A stretch of DNA of 24,122 bases from a virus: IMG/VR virus record IMGVR_UViG_3300028840_002814, positions 1 through 24,122 of that record; one strand, given 5' to 3'. The position numbers were made by a program, and so were the translations under genes. The notes beneath the pieces are model-generated. The model saw only the letters and a list, made by a program, of their open reading frames with translations, was not told the DNA's origin and did not search any database. Below are positions 6,607 through 15,280 of this stretch, in pieces (position 1 is the stretch's first letter; every line of letters begins with the position of its first letter).

Positions 6607-7279
6607 ACTGAAGACGGTCAAGGACATCGAAAAGGCGGGCAAGCTGGTGCATCACAGCCCTGGCGACTGGGTGGACGTGGGCAAGCAGTTGGCGCTCCGT
6701 TGGGTTCACCAGGGTGATGCAGAGATCATGACTTCGGACGTGCTAGAGTTCATCGACTCCGACACGTCGGGCATCGTGTTGCTGGATCACGAAGAGGCGG
6801 GCAAGATGGCCTTGGCCGAGGTCGCGGGCCACGTTGGTGTGGTGTGCGGCACGTATGAGTTGCGCTGGCCCAAGACGCTGCTATGGAATCCAGAGTTACC
6901 GATGCGCCTGGAGTTGCTGCCCATCGGCTATCACCTGCTCGATACCTGGCAAGTGGCCGCCCCGATGTACGACTATGAGGTGCTGGCCCGTGACGTGGGG
7001 GAGAAGGAAGACAAGGCGCGAACAGCGGATTTGCTGCACACGGCAGACCAGTTGCGACGCAATCCCGCCTGTTACCTGGCCGTGCCCCTGCTGGACTGGC
7101 GGATGGTGTTTGTCAATCGGTGTAGTGATACCGATTACCTGATGAACTGTTGGGATGAGGAGCGGGTGGATAGCACCGACCCGTTCCACTCATTCTTGCG
7201 GGCCGTGTACCGCGCCAAGCCGACAATTTGCACGCTACCGACGACGTGGAGTGATAGGGGGAGAGGGCCAGCGGAGTGA
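6596..7279 (+). CDS. phage protein associated with glycosyltransferases, unknown function
   Basis: 227 residues. ATG 6596 is chosen because AAGGAAAGG lies 7 bases before it. Residues 1-45 (WIKLKTVKDIEKAGK, then PGDWVDVGKQLALRWV) resemble the small beta domain of phage proteins that carry a GDWVDVGKQ-type motif. The rest (TLLWNPELPMRLELLPIGY, then TWQVAAPMYDYEVLA) may be a degenerate GT-like module. Its ending (FHSFLRAVYRAKPTICTLP) recalls the DQGALLRAL endings of the two genes that follow. No catalytic DxD is visible. It is coupled to the next gene by a GTGA overlap. The function is not known. Confidence 0.65.
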   Translation: MWIKLKTVKDIEKAGKLVHHSPGDWVDVGKQLALRWVHQGDAEIMTSDVLEFIDSDTSGIVLLDHEEAGKMALAEVAGHVGVVCGTYELRWPKTLLWNPELPMRLELLPIGYHLLDTWQVAAPMYDYEVLARDVGEKEDKARTADLLHTADQLRRNPACYLAVPLLDWRMVFVNRCSDTDYLMNCWDEERVDSTDPFHSFLRAVYRAKPTICTLPTTWSDRGRGPAE

Positions 7280-7908
7280 ACGGTGTCATATACGTGGCCT
7301 ATGGTGAGCGTGCCCGGCGTGAGGCGCTGATGAGCATCGGGCTATTGCGTCGGCATAGTTGGTTGCCTGCGTGCGTCATTGGCCCGGCGTGCGACCGCAC
7401 ATTCTGGGGCACGCGCCGCCGGGACGTGCATCACATCGCGTTCACCGACCACCATCCTGGCGCGCGATGGGCCAAGTTACATTTCAACATCCTGAGTCCG
7501 TATAGCCAAACGCTCTACCTGGACGCTGACACGCGACCATATCAGGATGTGAGCGTGGGGTTTCAGGCGTTGGCCGATGGATGGGACGTGGCGATGGCTC
7601 CAAGTAGCCAGCAGGATGATGCGTTCCTGTGGCATTGCTCCGAGGCTGACCGTGAGGCGGCGATGGCACCGTACTGGATGCGCCCCCTGGCTCTCCAGGC
7701 GGGCGTAATGTTCGTGCGTCGATGTGAGGCGACGGATGCGCTATTTGAGGCGTGGCGTGAGGAATGGCAAGTGTACCGCGATCAAGACCAGGGCGCGCTA
7801 CTGCGGGCATTGGCCCGTGTGCCGGTGCGGATGTGGCTTCTTGGCAGGGAATGGAACGGGGGTATGATTATCGGGCATCAGTTTGGGATGGCGGCGAGGA
7901 GGCGATAG
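7276..7908 (+). CDS. GT-A fold glycosyltransferase
   Basis: 210 residues from GTG 7276, sharing GTGA with the preceding stop. The protein is a compact nucleotide-sugar transferase: an N-terminal strand GVIYVAYG, the metal-binding D83-A-D85 in TLYLDADTRPY, an LQAGVMFVRR acceptor-loop region and the C-terminal DQGALLRAL motif. The layout resembles GT8 and related families that transfer a sugar from a UDP- or GDP-donor using Mn2+. Donor and acceptor cannot be told. It is a paralogue of the C-terminal half of the next gene (VAYGE...YLDADT...DQGALLRAL). Confidence 0.85.
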   Translation: MNGVIYVAYGERARREALMSIGLLRRHSWLPACVIGPACDRTFWGTRRRDVHHIAFTDHHPGARWAKLHFNILSPYSQTLYLDADTRPYQDVSVGFQALADGWDVAMAPSSQQDDAFLWHCSEADREAAMAPYWMRPLALQAGVMFVRRCEATDALFEAWREEWQVYRDQDQGALLRALARVPVRMWLLGREWNGGMIIGHQFGMAARRR

Positions 7909-9567
7909 GTGCGCGTTCACATCGTAGATAGAGACTATGCCAAGGACCACAACGAGCACGGTATCCTCTCCCGTCTGGCCCGCCTGTTGGCAGACAGTGA
8001 CCCCGCCTGGACCATCAGCGATAGGCCAAGCGACCAGGCTGACCTCAATTGGTTCTCCTCCTACATCGAGTTCGCAGAACGGCACAGCGATTTCTTTGCC
8101 ACCCACACCGCTGCGTTCTTCACCCACTATGAGCAGGGCACGCCGTACAAGGAATTCTGGTGGGACCTGGCCGCAGAGCGCATTGGGCTGCGGCTGACCT
8201 GCGCGCCGATGTACGCGGAGATGCTCAAGGCGACCGGGCCGACCCGGCTGGTGCGTGCGCCTGTGGACCGCGCCAAGTTCACACCAGGCCCGAAGCGCGA
8301 CCACGACTCGCCTGTGGTCGGCCTATCTGGATTCGTGGACCGGCGTAGCGGGCGCAAGGGCGAGGATCTGGTGGCGCGGCTGGCTGCATCATTGGCCGAT
8401 GAGGTGACGTTCGTCGGCAGTGGCAAGGGCTGGCCTGTCCATACCCGCCGCCGCCACATCAACGACCTGCCCGACTTTTACCGGGGCCTCGACGTGCTAT
8501 TGTGTGCCAGTCGCATTGAGGGTGTCCCAATGCCCCCACTGGAGGCGCTGTCTTGCGGCGTGCCCGTTGTCATCCCGATAGGCGTGGGGATGCTGGATCT
8601 GATACCCGATTCACCCGGTGTATACCGATTCCCGGCGGGCGACTATGGCGCGATGGAGCAGGCGGTGCGGGATGCTATCGTTGGGGAGTACGACCCGGAA
8701 AAACTGCGCGATTTGACGGAACCGTACAGCGTGCGAAACTGGGTAGAGGACCACCGCGCCGTATTCGAGGATATCCACGGCAACGTACCCAAGGCAGCGC
8801 TAGAGAGTGACCGTCACGGCAAGCGTGGCGTGTACTATGTGGCCTTTGGCGAACCGGCGCGCAAGTGTGCCCAGGCGTCAATGCTGAGTTTTCGGGAGCA
8901 CGTCCAGCGGGTAGAGGTTGCACTGGCAGCCACGGAGCCGATAGGCGTGGAGGACGTGTGGGTGGAGGTGTTGGATGCAGACATTGGCGGGCGTAGCGCC
9001 AAGACGCGCATCTATGACCTGGCACCGAACGATTGGCAGTACGTGATGTACCTGGACGCCGATACCGAGATAGTTGCCGACCCATCGTTCCTGTTCAAGC
9101 CACTGCTGGACGGGTGGGATATGGTCATCTGCAAAAACCCCGGCAAGTACCACTTGGCCCGCAATATGAAGCGCAGTGACAACGCCGACGAGGTAGAATA
9201 CACCTTCAACATCATCGGCACGGACGAACTCATACAGTTGAACGGCGGCGTATTCACCTTCCAGCGCAATGAGCGCACAGCCGCGTTCTTCCGTTGCTGG
9301 CATCAGGAATGGGCGCGGTGGGGCAAGCGGGACCAGGGGGCGCTACTGCGTGCGCTATGGCAACATCCGTTGCGGCTGATGGTCTTGACGAATCATTGGA
9401 ACTCAATTGTACGTTATATAGATGGGGACGCTAGACAATATACATCTGCGATCTTGCACTTCCCAATGACCGCACGTCGTTGGCGAGGCATTGTGGCGGG
9501 GCGTTCAGATAGTGCCGAGGCGTGGGCCAAAGTGAGGGAGTGGGAGGAGAAGAATCTGGATGTGTGA
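7909..9567 (+). CDS. bifunctional glycosyltransferase: GT-B (GT4-like) plus GT-A domain
   Basis: 552 residues from GTG 7909, immediately after the previous stop. GAGGAGGCG lies 6-14 bases before it. Residues 1-290 form a GT-B half: an AEMLKATGPTRLVRAPVD hinge, then SRIEGVPMPPLEALSCGVP (201-219), the donor-binding E-x7-E motif of GT4 enzymes (E204, E212). Residues 306-552 form a GT-A half with D383-A-D385 in YLDADTEI and DQGALLRAL near 476. The GT-A half is a paralogue of the protein encoded just upstream. Two active sites in one chain suggest successive addition of two sugars. An AT-rich stretch near 9400-9450 is the only compositional oddity. Confidence 0.87.
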   Translation: MRVHIVDRDYAKDHNEHGILSRLARLLADSDPAWTISDRPSDQADLNWFSSYIEFAERHSDFFATHTAAFFTHYEQGTPYKEFWWDLAAERIGLRLTCAPMYAEMLKATGPTRLVRAPVDRAKFTPGPKRDHDSPVVGLSGFVDRRSGRKGEDLVARLAASLADEVTFVGSGKGWPVHTRRRHINDLPDFYRGLDVLLCASRIEGVPMPPLEALSCGVPVVIPIGVGMLDLIPDSPGVYRFPAGDYGAMEQAVRDAIVGEYDPEKLRDLTEPYSVRNWVEDHRAVFEDIHGNVPKAALESDRHGKRGVYYVAFGEPARKCAQASMLSFREHVQRVEVALAATEPIGVEDVWVEVLDADIGGRSAKTRIYDLAPNDWQYVMYLDADTEIVADPSFLFKPLLDGWDMVICKNPGKYHLARNMKRSDNADEVEYTFNIIGTDELIQLNGGVFTFQRNERTAAFFRCWHQEWARWGKRDQGALLRALWQHPLRLMVLTNHWNSIVRYIDGDARQYTSAILHFPMTARRWRGIVAGRSDSAEAWAKVREWEEKNLDV

Positions 9568-9946
9568 TTACGCCTGGGCCAGTGTGGAGGACCGTGTGCC
9601 TGCTGATGAGACTGTGGTATGGGTAGAGGATGCGGTTGAAGGCATTGTGCAGGGCTACTTGCGGAATGGGCAATGGATGGCGCTGCACCCTGGCGGCCTG
9701 GAGGGTGACACTCTCTATCACGTCACGCGCTGGTGGCCGTGGCTGGTGCCGGATCCGATTGAGGCACCAATCGACATTATAGTGCGTATCTACAAGCGTC
9801 CGTGGTGGAAGGTGCTCTTGCGGCTGCCCCGGACGTGGCACGGTCATTACAAGATTATGCGACGATGTGGGGCATCAAGGCTAGTAGCCCTTTGTGGTGC
9901 GTGGGTATTGGCACGTACCCTCTTGATCGTCGGAAAGGAGAAGTAG
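9560..9946 (+). CDS. DUF551-like protein with basic hydrophobic tail
   Basis: 128 residues from ATG 9560, overlapping the previous gene by 8 bases, with GGAGGAGAAG before it. Residues 5-65 resemble DUF551, a small phage domain (WxSVxDRxPxxxxxVxV, then G-Q-W and VTxWxPLP): here WASVEDRVPADE, NGQWMALHPGG and HVTRWWPWLVPDP. The C-terminal part (LLRLPRTWHGHYKIMRRCG, then RLVALCGAWVLARTLL) is basic and amphipathic and may touch the membrane. I recall similar short proteins next to phage glycosyltransferases, but no function is known. Confidence 0.65.
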   Translation: MCDYAWASVEDRVPADETVVWVEDAVEGIVQGYLRNGQWMALHPGGLEGDTLYHVTRWWPWLVPDPIEAPIDIIVRIYKRPWWKVLLRLPRTWHGHYKIMRRCGASRLVALCGAWVLARTLLIVGKEK

Positions 9947-10989
9947 TGAAACCGATTCGCGTCTTGCTCCTGCACCGTGACGAATGGTATCGCTGGCTTC
10001 CCCGCATCGACGGTGGGTTCGCCTATGAGGTACCGCAGTTCATCGTGGACCATCACGTCCTGCCCAAAGCATTCAAGTTACGCCTGGATGCTGATTTGCC
10101 CATCGCGGAGAACGGCAACCCCTGGCCCGACGTGGTATGGTTGGATGAGGGCAAGTTCAAATCGCACTCTGCCATCCTGCCGGGGCGACCGCGTAGCATT
10201 CACAATCTGCCCCCAGTCGTGCAGCACGTCCTATATCCCACCCTGACGGATAGCCACTATCGCACGCGCCTGGAGCGGGCCAAAGCGAACGCCGACTTGG
10301 TGCTGCTGGACCACGATGACCTGGACAGGTGGCGCACGGGATTGGGCAAGGCGCTGCCAGCGCGCCGCTTTGCCTATAGCGTCAATGAGCGATTCTACTG
10401 CGATCAGGGCTTGCGCCGTGACATCGACGTGGGATTCTATTGTGTGTATGCATTCAACCGGGAGCGGCCTGCCCTGGACAAGTGGCTGGAACAGTTCTGC
10501 GAGCGCAAGGGCTGGCACTATGGCAGCACCTACGGCAAGTCAGTTGGCCCGCGCTACGCCCGCCTGTTGGCACGGACCAAGGTCGTGGTTCACCTGAATC
10601 GCACGCCTGCCACCCGCCCGCCACGCATCTTTGATTGTGGGGCCACGGGCACCGCGCTGCTGTCTAACCCGATGCCGCAAGTGTCGGGGGAATACTGGGA
10701 GCCGTGGGTGCATTATGCCGTATTTGAGGAGCCTCGTAGTGAGGAGTACCGTCAGTTCAAAGCCGATGACATCCCGGTGTATGATGACAAAGCCTGTGCT
10801 CAGATCGCGGCGGGTCTGGAATGGCTGTTAGAGCAGGGCAATTGGGAACGGGTAGCGGCCAATACACACGAGCGGGTGTTGGCCTGCCACACCTGGCGGC
10901 AACGGGCCGCCGAACTGTACGCGATGCTGCTGGATGAGTTCCCGCAGCTCAGAGAGGAGCGTGAGGAATGGTGGTATCAGTCTCCGTAA
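9946..10989 (+). CDS. CgeB/YkvP-like GT-B glycosyltransferase
   Basis: 347 residues from GTG 9946, which shares a base with the previous TAG stop and has AAAGGAG 5 bases ahead. An in-frame ATG 48 codons upstream is rejected because it lies deep in the preceding gene. The N-terminal half has alternating strands (IRVLLLHRDEW, PDVVWLDEGKF, ADLVLLDHDDLDRW). The C-terminal half carries YARLLARTKVVVHLNR and RIFDCGATGTALLSN (about 228-241), the family's donor-site region, and ends in an HTWRQRAAELYAMLL helix. This is the Glyco_trans_1_2 type of transferase, common in capsule and phage clusters. Donor and acceptor are unknown. Confidence 0.8.
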   Translation: MKPIRVLLLHRDEWYRWLPRIDGGFAYEVPQFIVDHHVLPKAFKLRLDADLPIAENGNPWPDVVWLDEGKFKSHSAILPGRPRSIHNLPPVVQHVLYPTLTDSHYRTRLERAKANADLVLLDHDDLDRWRTGLGKALPARRFAYSVNERFYCDQGLRRDIDVGFYCVYAFNRERPALDKWLEQFCERKGWHYGSTYGKSVGPRYARLLARTKVVVHLNRTPATRPPRIFDCGATGTALLSNPMPQVSGEYWEPWVHYAVFEEPRSEEYRQFKADDIPVYDDKACAQIAAGLEWLLEQGNWERVAANTHERVLACHTWRQRAAELYAMLLDEFPQLREEREEWWYQSP

Positions 10990-12215
10990 TTGGCCTCGGC
11001 AAATTGGGCTTGCCACTGGCGGCCTCATTTGCCGAACAGGGATTCAATGTCGTTGGCGTGGACAATAATCCCAAAGTGATTGAGAGCGTCAATGCTGGGC
11101 AGGCACACATCTATGAGCCGGGGTTGCCTGAGCTTCTGGTGCGTGTAGTGAAAGCGGGGCAGTTACGTGCCACAATGAACGTGGCGAATGCTGTGGCTTG
11201 GACAGATGTCACGTTCGTATTAGTGCCCACGCCATCCCAGGCAGACAAGCGATTCACGAACAAATTCGTACTCCAGGTCTGCAAGGCGCTGCGGCCAGAA
11301 CTGGACAAGAAGCCGGGGCACGTGGTTGCCATCTCAAGCACGGTGATGCCAGGGTCCTGTGACGGGCCTATCCGTCACGTACTAGGTGATGCCGTTGGCT
11401 TGTGCTACTGCCCAGAGTTCGTGGCGCTTGGCAATACCATTGCTGGGTTTCAGCGCCCCGACTTTGTGTTGATTGGGCAGAGTGACGTGCGGGCGGGTGA
11501 TGTGATGGAAGGCGTCTATAAAGCGTTCTGCACAAATCGCCCACCCATCTTGCGGACAAACCTAGTCAATGCGGAACTCGCCAAGGTCAACTTGAATTTC
11601 GCGGTAACAGCCAAAATCAGCGTAGCCAATACCATAGGGGAAGAGTGTGAGGGCTTCCCCGGTGCAAGTGCGGACGAGGTGACGCGCATCATCGGCCACG
11701 ATAGCCGCATTGGGCACAAGTATTTTAAAGCTGGAACAGCCTTCGGCGGGGCCTGTTTCCCGCGTGACGTTGGGGCAGTCATCGCAACGGCAATAGCGGC
11801 GGGAACGTGGTCGCCATTGGCCGAGGCAGTACACAAGGTCAACCGATACCAGAACGTGCGCCTGACGCGCATCATTGACAGCCTGGAACCGCAGCGTGTA
11901 GGTGTTCTTGGCCTAACGTTCAAGCCGGGGACCGATGTCACGGAGGAGAGCGTTGGGATGTTCCTGGTGGAGCACTACGGCGAGCGGTGCGTGGCCTATG
12001 ACCCGCTGGTGGCGTGCCCGCGTAGTGAGGAGCGATTGCGGGACTGCGTGGATTTTGCCGACGTGGTAGTCGTGACCATTATGCTGCCAGAGTTCCGCGA
12101 TGTGTCATTCTGTGAGGGGCAGACGGTCATCGACTGTTGGCGCTACCTGGACCGGGAGAAGGTGGAGGCCCAGGGGGCACGGTACATTGGGCTTGGATTA
12201 GGTGAAAGGATATAA
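10968..12215 (+). CDS. UDP-glucose/GDP-mannose dehydrogenase family enzyme
   Basis: 415 residues; ATG 10968 lies 22 bases inside the preceding gene, behind GAGGAGCGTGAGGA. It has the full family architecture: NAD-binding G9-L-G-K-L-G14, an EPGLPELL helix, the VPTPS turn, YCPEF near 147-151, K206 and N210 in AKVNLNF, and the catalytic cysteine C263 in GGACFPRD. The C-terminal domain contains LGLTFKPGTDVTEES. The family oxidises the C6 hydroxyl of a nucleotide sugar to a uronic acid with two NAD+. UDP-glucose is the common substrate, but GDP-mannose fits the next gene and cannot be excluded. The usual MxKYxxN segment reads LAKVNLN, a small divergence. Confidence 0.9.
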   Translation: MVVSVSVIGLGKLGLPLAASFAEQGFNVVGVDNNPKVIESVNAGQAHIYEPGLPELLVRVVKAGQLRATMNVANAVAWTDVTFVLVPTPSQADKRFTNKFVLQVCKALRPELDKKPGHVVAISSTVMPGSCDGPIRHVLGDAVGLCYCPEFVALGNTIAGFQRPDFVLIGQSDVRAGDVMEGVYKAFCTNRPPILRTNLVNAELAKVNLNFAVTAKISVANTIGEECEGFPGASADEVTRIIGHDSRIGHKYFKAGTAFGGACFPRDVGAVIATAIAAGTWSPLAEAVHKVNRYQNVRLTRIIDSLEPQRVGVLGLTFKPGTDVTEESVGMFLVEHYGERCVAYDPLVACPRSEERLRDCVDFADVVVVTIMLPEFRDVSFCEGQTVIDCWRYLDREKVEAQGARYIGLGLGERI

Positions 12216-12216
12216 G

Positions 12217-13239
12217 ATGACAAAAACAAGAGTACTCGTCACAGGCGCGGGCGGATTCATCGGGACGTGGCTAGTCCGTCGCCTCAAGCAAGAAGGGTTC
12301 TGGGTACGCGGTGCAGATATCAAGCGCCCACAATGGTCTGCAACCGAGGCCGACGACTGGCGGCCCTTGGACTTGCGCTACCCCGGCAACTGTCGGTCGG
12401 CGTGTGAGGGCATAGATCGGGTGTTCAACCTAGCCGCCGATATGGGTGGGATGGGGTTCATTACCACCCACGATGCGGAAATCATCAGGAACAACACGAT
12501 GATTAACGTGAATATGATAGAGGCTGCCCATCAGGCGGGCGTAGACCGGTACCTCGTGTCATCGAGTGCCTGCATCTATCCGAACTATCTGCAAGATTCG
12601 ATGGACGCCCTACCGCTGCGTGAGGAGGACGCCTATCCCGCCGATCCGCAGGGTGCGTATGGCTGGGAGAAGTTGCACGCCGAACACCTGTGCAAATACT
12701 ACAGGGAGGCCGGATGGTTGGACACGCGCATCGTGCGCTTCCATAACGTTTACGGCCCTGAAGGCAGTTGGGCGGGCGAATGGAACGATGAACGCCAGGA
12801 CTGGGACGGTGGGCGCGAAAAGGCACCGGCAGCGATGTGTCGCAAGGTGGCCGTTGCCAAGCTCAAGGGCACCAGGGAAGTCGAGGTCTGGGGCGATGGG
12901 CAGGCGGTGCGCTCCTATATGCACATCGGTGATTGTGTGGATGGGCTGCTACGCTTTATGGAGTCACCCTACCCCGGCCCGGTGCAGTTTGGGCGCGATA
13001 GGGCCATTACCGTGGATGGGCTGGTGGACCTGATAGCCAACATCGCGGGCATTACGGTGGACAAGGTACACGTCGAGGGGCCGCAGGGCGTGCGGCGGCG
13101 CAATAGCGACAACACGCTATGCCGGGATGTACTGAACTGGGAGCCGATCGTGCCACTTGAGGAAGGGCTGAGAGATACGTATGGCTGGATTGAAGCACAA
13201 GTCGAGAAGGGGCTAAAGGCGCACGGTGTCCTTACCTAA
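12217..13239 (+). CDS. GDP-mannose 3,5-epimerase-like SDR enzyme
   Basis: 340 residues. ATG 12217 is chosen over GTG 12202 because AAAGGA lies 6 bases before it; the previous stop is 1 base away. It has the GxxGxxG motif (G10, G13, G16) and the epimerase signature NLAADMGGMGF (71-81). SSSACIYP holds catalytic C119, Y148-x3-K152 is present, and GGREKAPAA holds K202. GVRRRNSDN follows. These residues are the ones that set plant GDP-mannose 3,5-epimerase apart from other sugar epimerases. The product would be GDP-L-galactose or GDP-L-gulose. A 10-15 residue charged insert (SWAGEWNDERQDW, 184-196) precedes the GGREK loop. It is unusual in a phage. Confidence 0.9.
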   Translation: MTKTRVLVTGAGGFIGTWLVRRLKQEGFWVRGADIKRPQWSATEADDWRPLDLRYPGNCRSACEGIDRVFNLAADMGGMGFITTHDAEIIRNNTMINVNMIEAAHQAGVDRYLVSSSACIYPNYLQDSMDALPLREEDAYPADPQGAYGWEKLHAEHLCKYYREAGWLDTRIVRFHNVYGPEGSWAGEWNDERQDWDGGREKAPAAMCRKVAVAKLKGTREVEVWGDGQAVRSYMHIGDCVDGLLRFMESPYPGPVQFGRDRAITVDGLVDLIANIAGITVDKVHVEGPQGVRRRNSDNTLCRDVLNWEPIVPLEEGLRDTYGWIEAQVEKGLKAHGVLT

Positions 13240-14098
13240 ATGCCTTATCTCCGTCGTAGGTCGCCTACTGTACTGGGACGGACGCAAAGCACACACCGTT
13301 CTGGAGGCAGAGGAGCGCGTGTTTGGTGTCACCTGGGATGAACGTCGCGTATACGTAGCGGCGGGGCGACATCCTGGGCGCGTACTGGTGCTGGATGGAC
13401 GACTGCACACGATAGAGGGGTTTGGTGTGCGCGAGGGCGACCTGTGGGACCTGCATCAGCTATTCTGGCACGGCGGTGTATTGCACGTCGTAGAGACGGG
13501 GCGCAATACGCTGCACCGGGTTGGCCTGAAGCGCATCGGCTGGGAGATGCGCGGCTATTGCGCGCCCAATGACGATCCACATATCAACTCCATCTGGGGC
13601 AACGGGCGGCGACATTGGGTTGTGGAGCACTGGAACGCCTGTTGCCCGAAGCGAGTGCGCGTCTTCGACCAATGCTGGCGCACGTTGACAGTTCACGAGT
13701 TCCACGAGCACCTATTCCCGGCCCGCGTCAAGTCGGGTTTGCACAATGTATTCGTCGAGGGCGGTATACTATACGTATTGAGTCCCGATGCTGTCCTGTG
13801 TAAGCGTCTGGCGCTGGACCAGATAGAGCGACATCCCATCCACGCTACGCTGGCCGCGACCTACCTGCGGGGATTAGCACGCGACAAAGATGGCTTCTAT
13901 ATTGGCGTGTCCAAGTACCGAGAGTCGCGTCCAGACCGTCACCACGGCGATGCGGCGGTGGCTGTGCTGGATGACACTTTGGCCCTGCGTGATTTGGTCG
14001 TATTGGAGGATGCGGGCGAGGTGTACGAGATACGCCTATTGAATGGCGACTGGGCACATAACGTCTTGCCCTGCCCGTTCCAGGGAGGCGCACGGTGA
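13226..14098 (+). CDS. propeller-like protein, paralogue 1
   Basis: 290 residues from GTG 13226, overlapping the epimerase by 14 bases. The chain is built of repeated short strands with turn motifs (LLYWDGR, GVTWDERRVYV, LFWHGGVLHVV, NSIWGNGRRHWVVEHW, LHNVFVEGGILYVL, YLRGLARDKDGFYIG), which suggests a six-bladed beta-propeller. Blocks shared with the gene at 15324: DDPxxNSIW, VVEHW, LHNVxxExGxLYxL, YLRGLARxxxxFYxGxSxYR and a C-terminal AHNxLxCPF. No catalytic motif is recognised. Propellers of this kind occur beside sulfotransferases in some glycan clusters, so binding or modifying the glycan is a guess. Confidence 0.75.
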   Translation: MSLPKCLISVVGRLLYWDGRKAHTVLEAEERVFGVTWDERRVYVAAGRHPGRVLVLDGRLHTIEGFGVREGDLWDLHQLFWHGGVLHVVETGRNTLHRVGLKRIGWEMRGYCAPNDDPHINSIWGNGRRHWVVEHWNACCPKRVRVFDQCWRTLTVHEFHEHLFPARVKSGLHNVFVEGGILYVLSPDAVLCKRLALDQIERHPIHATLAATYLRGLARDKDGFYIGVSKYRESRPDRHHGDAAVAVLDDTLALRDLVVLEDAGEVYEIRLLNGDWAHNVLPCPFQGGAR

Positions 14099-14772
14099 GC
14101 AATCCGATGCCTGAAGTCCTGGTCGGCGGCTTTGCCCGTTCTGGCACCTCTGCCGTGACGATGCTCATCACGATGATGGGCATTCCGGCGGGCAAACACC
14201 TCAAGCCGGGAGAGGCCAGCAATCCGCGTGGCTATTGGGAGTGTATGCCCATCCGCAAGGCAGCTTGGGAAGCAGCGGGCGTTCATCATCCCTACTGGCA
14301 GCACATACCGGATACAATGCCCCCCGCGCCGCTGGCTCTACGTGGTAGCCCCAAGCGGGCCTGTATCGCGCACTTGGCACATCGCTACAACGCACACGTC
14401 TACAAGGACAGCTATCTGCCGCTGCTGTATCAGCTATTCCCTGCCAATGCCAAGTACGTTGTGGTGCGCCGGGGCTGGCGTGCGGTGTACGATAGTGCGA
14501 TGGCGACCAAGGCGCGCGACATCCCGCCGTTGCAGTACCGCCAAGCCGTGGCGCATTATGAGCGACTGGCAAAACAGATGGCCCAGGACGTGGAGACCCT
14601 GTTCGTGGACTACGAGACGTTCAATGCCGACTTTGACGCTGAGGTGGGGCGACTGGCTGCATTCTTGGACAAGCCGCTGGATAGGCTAGAAGAGATGCGG
14701 CGTGAGTGGTATCCGAATGAGGAATGGTACAAGCGACAGGGGTACACGCGGGCGGAGTGGGGGAAGCGATAA
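14095..14772 (+). CDS. sulfotransferase family protein
   Basis: 225 residues from GTG 14095, sharing GTGA with the previous stop. The N-terminal G11-G-F-A-R-S-G-T-S-A20 is the 5'-phosphosulfate-binding loop of PAPS-dependent sulfotransferases. A second block, VVVRRGWRAVYDSAMATKAR (122-141), supplies the Arg/Ser pair that binds the 3'-phosphate (R126, S134). The C-terminal VETLFVDYETFNAD and LAAFLDKPLD are also typical. It would move sulfate from PAPS to a hydroxyl group, here most likely on a sugar. No PAPS synthesis gene is seen, so PAPS would come from the host. It is the last gene before the HNH insertion. Confidence 0.85.
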   Translation: MSNPMPEVLVGGFARSGTSAVTMLITMMGIPAGKHLKPGEASNPRGYWECMPIRKAAWEAAGVHHPYWQHIPDTMPPAPLALRGSPKRACIAHLAHRYNAHVYKDSYLPLLYQLFPANAKYVVVRRGWRAVYDSAMATKARDIPPLQYRQAVAHYERLAKQMAQDVETLFVDYETFNADFDAEVGRLAAFLDKPLDRLEEMRREWYPNEEWYKRQGYTRAEWGKR

Positions 14773-14796
14773 ACCCCAGGCCACTTGTAGGTGCGT

Positions 14797-15249
14797 CTAT
14801 TCTATAATGATGATGGTTCGGACGGTCTTTTCGCGTATTGGTAGCGTAACCTTGCCACTATCATATTCCTGTATGAAGAGATGTAGGGCATATCGGAGAA
14901 CGCCGTTCAGGGTGACGCTGTGTTCAGCAGCAATGTCTTTGAGGCGCTTATGGGTATCATCGCTCACTCTGTAGGTATGGCGTGGATAAGCCTTATCATA
15001 TGGGGGGACATGGCGAGGGATACGCCTCTTGTGTAGTTTGATGTACTTGCGTTTCTCTGCTAAGGAAGAGAAGAGTTGCCCGCCAGCAACGGAGTTGCAT
15101 ATGCTACAGGCAGCAACCAAGTTGTTGTCCTCGTGTGTCCCTCCGTGGTTCTGGGGGACGATGTGGTCTATTTCTGTAGCTGGGCCGTCGCAATATGCAC
15201 AGATATAGTTGTCTCGCTTAAGTATGCGCTTAACGGGGTATGAACTCAT
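14797..15249 (-). CDS. HNH endonuclease fused to a ribbon-helix-helix domain
   Basis: 150 residues on the minus strand with a perfect AGGAGG 5 bases before the ATG. Residues 8-58 are an HNH nuclease: C17xxC20, E26-I-D28-H29, then an N43 region and C48xxC51-N52. Both zinc-binding CxxC pairs are present. Residues 91-127 (HTYRVSDDTHKRLKDIAAEH, then LNGVLRYALHLFI) form a strand-helix-helix typical of ribbon-helix-helix DNA binders. The HNH cuts DNA and the second domain probably chooses the site. The gene breaks an operon of overlapping plus-strand genes and brings its own promoter, as expected for a free-standing mobile endonuclease. Confidence 0.9.
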   Translation of the reverse strand: MSSYPVKRILKRDNYICAYCDGPATEIDHIVPQNHGGTHEDNNLVAACSICNSVAGGQLFSSLAEKRKYIKLHKRRIPRHVPPYDKAYPRHTYRVSDDTHKRLKDIAAEHSVTLNGVLRYALHLFIQEYDSGKVTLPIREKTVRTIIIIE

Positions 15250-15280
15250 TTTGGCCTCCTGAGTATGTGGGTATGCCCCT

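Noticed and set aside
14803-14808. A plus-strand TATAAT near the HNH 3' end
   Set aside because: No -35 box is at the right distance and no start codon follows at a useful distance; it falls within the last codons of the HNH gene.
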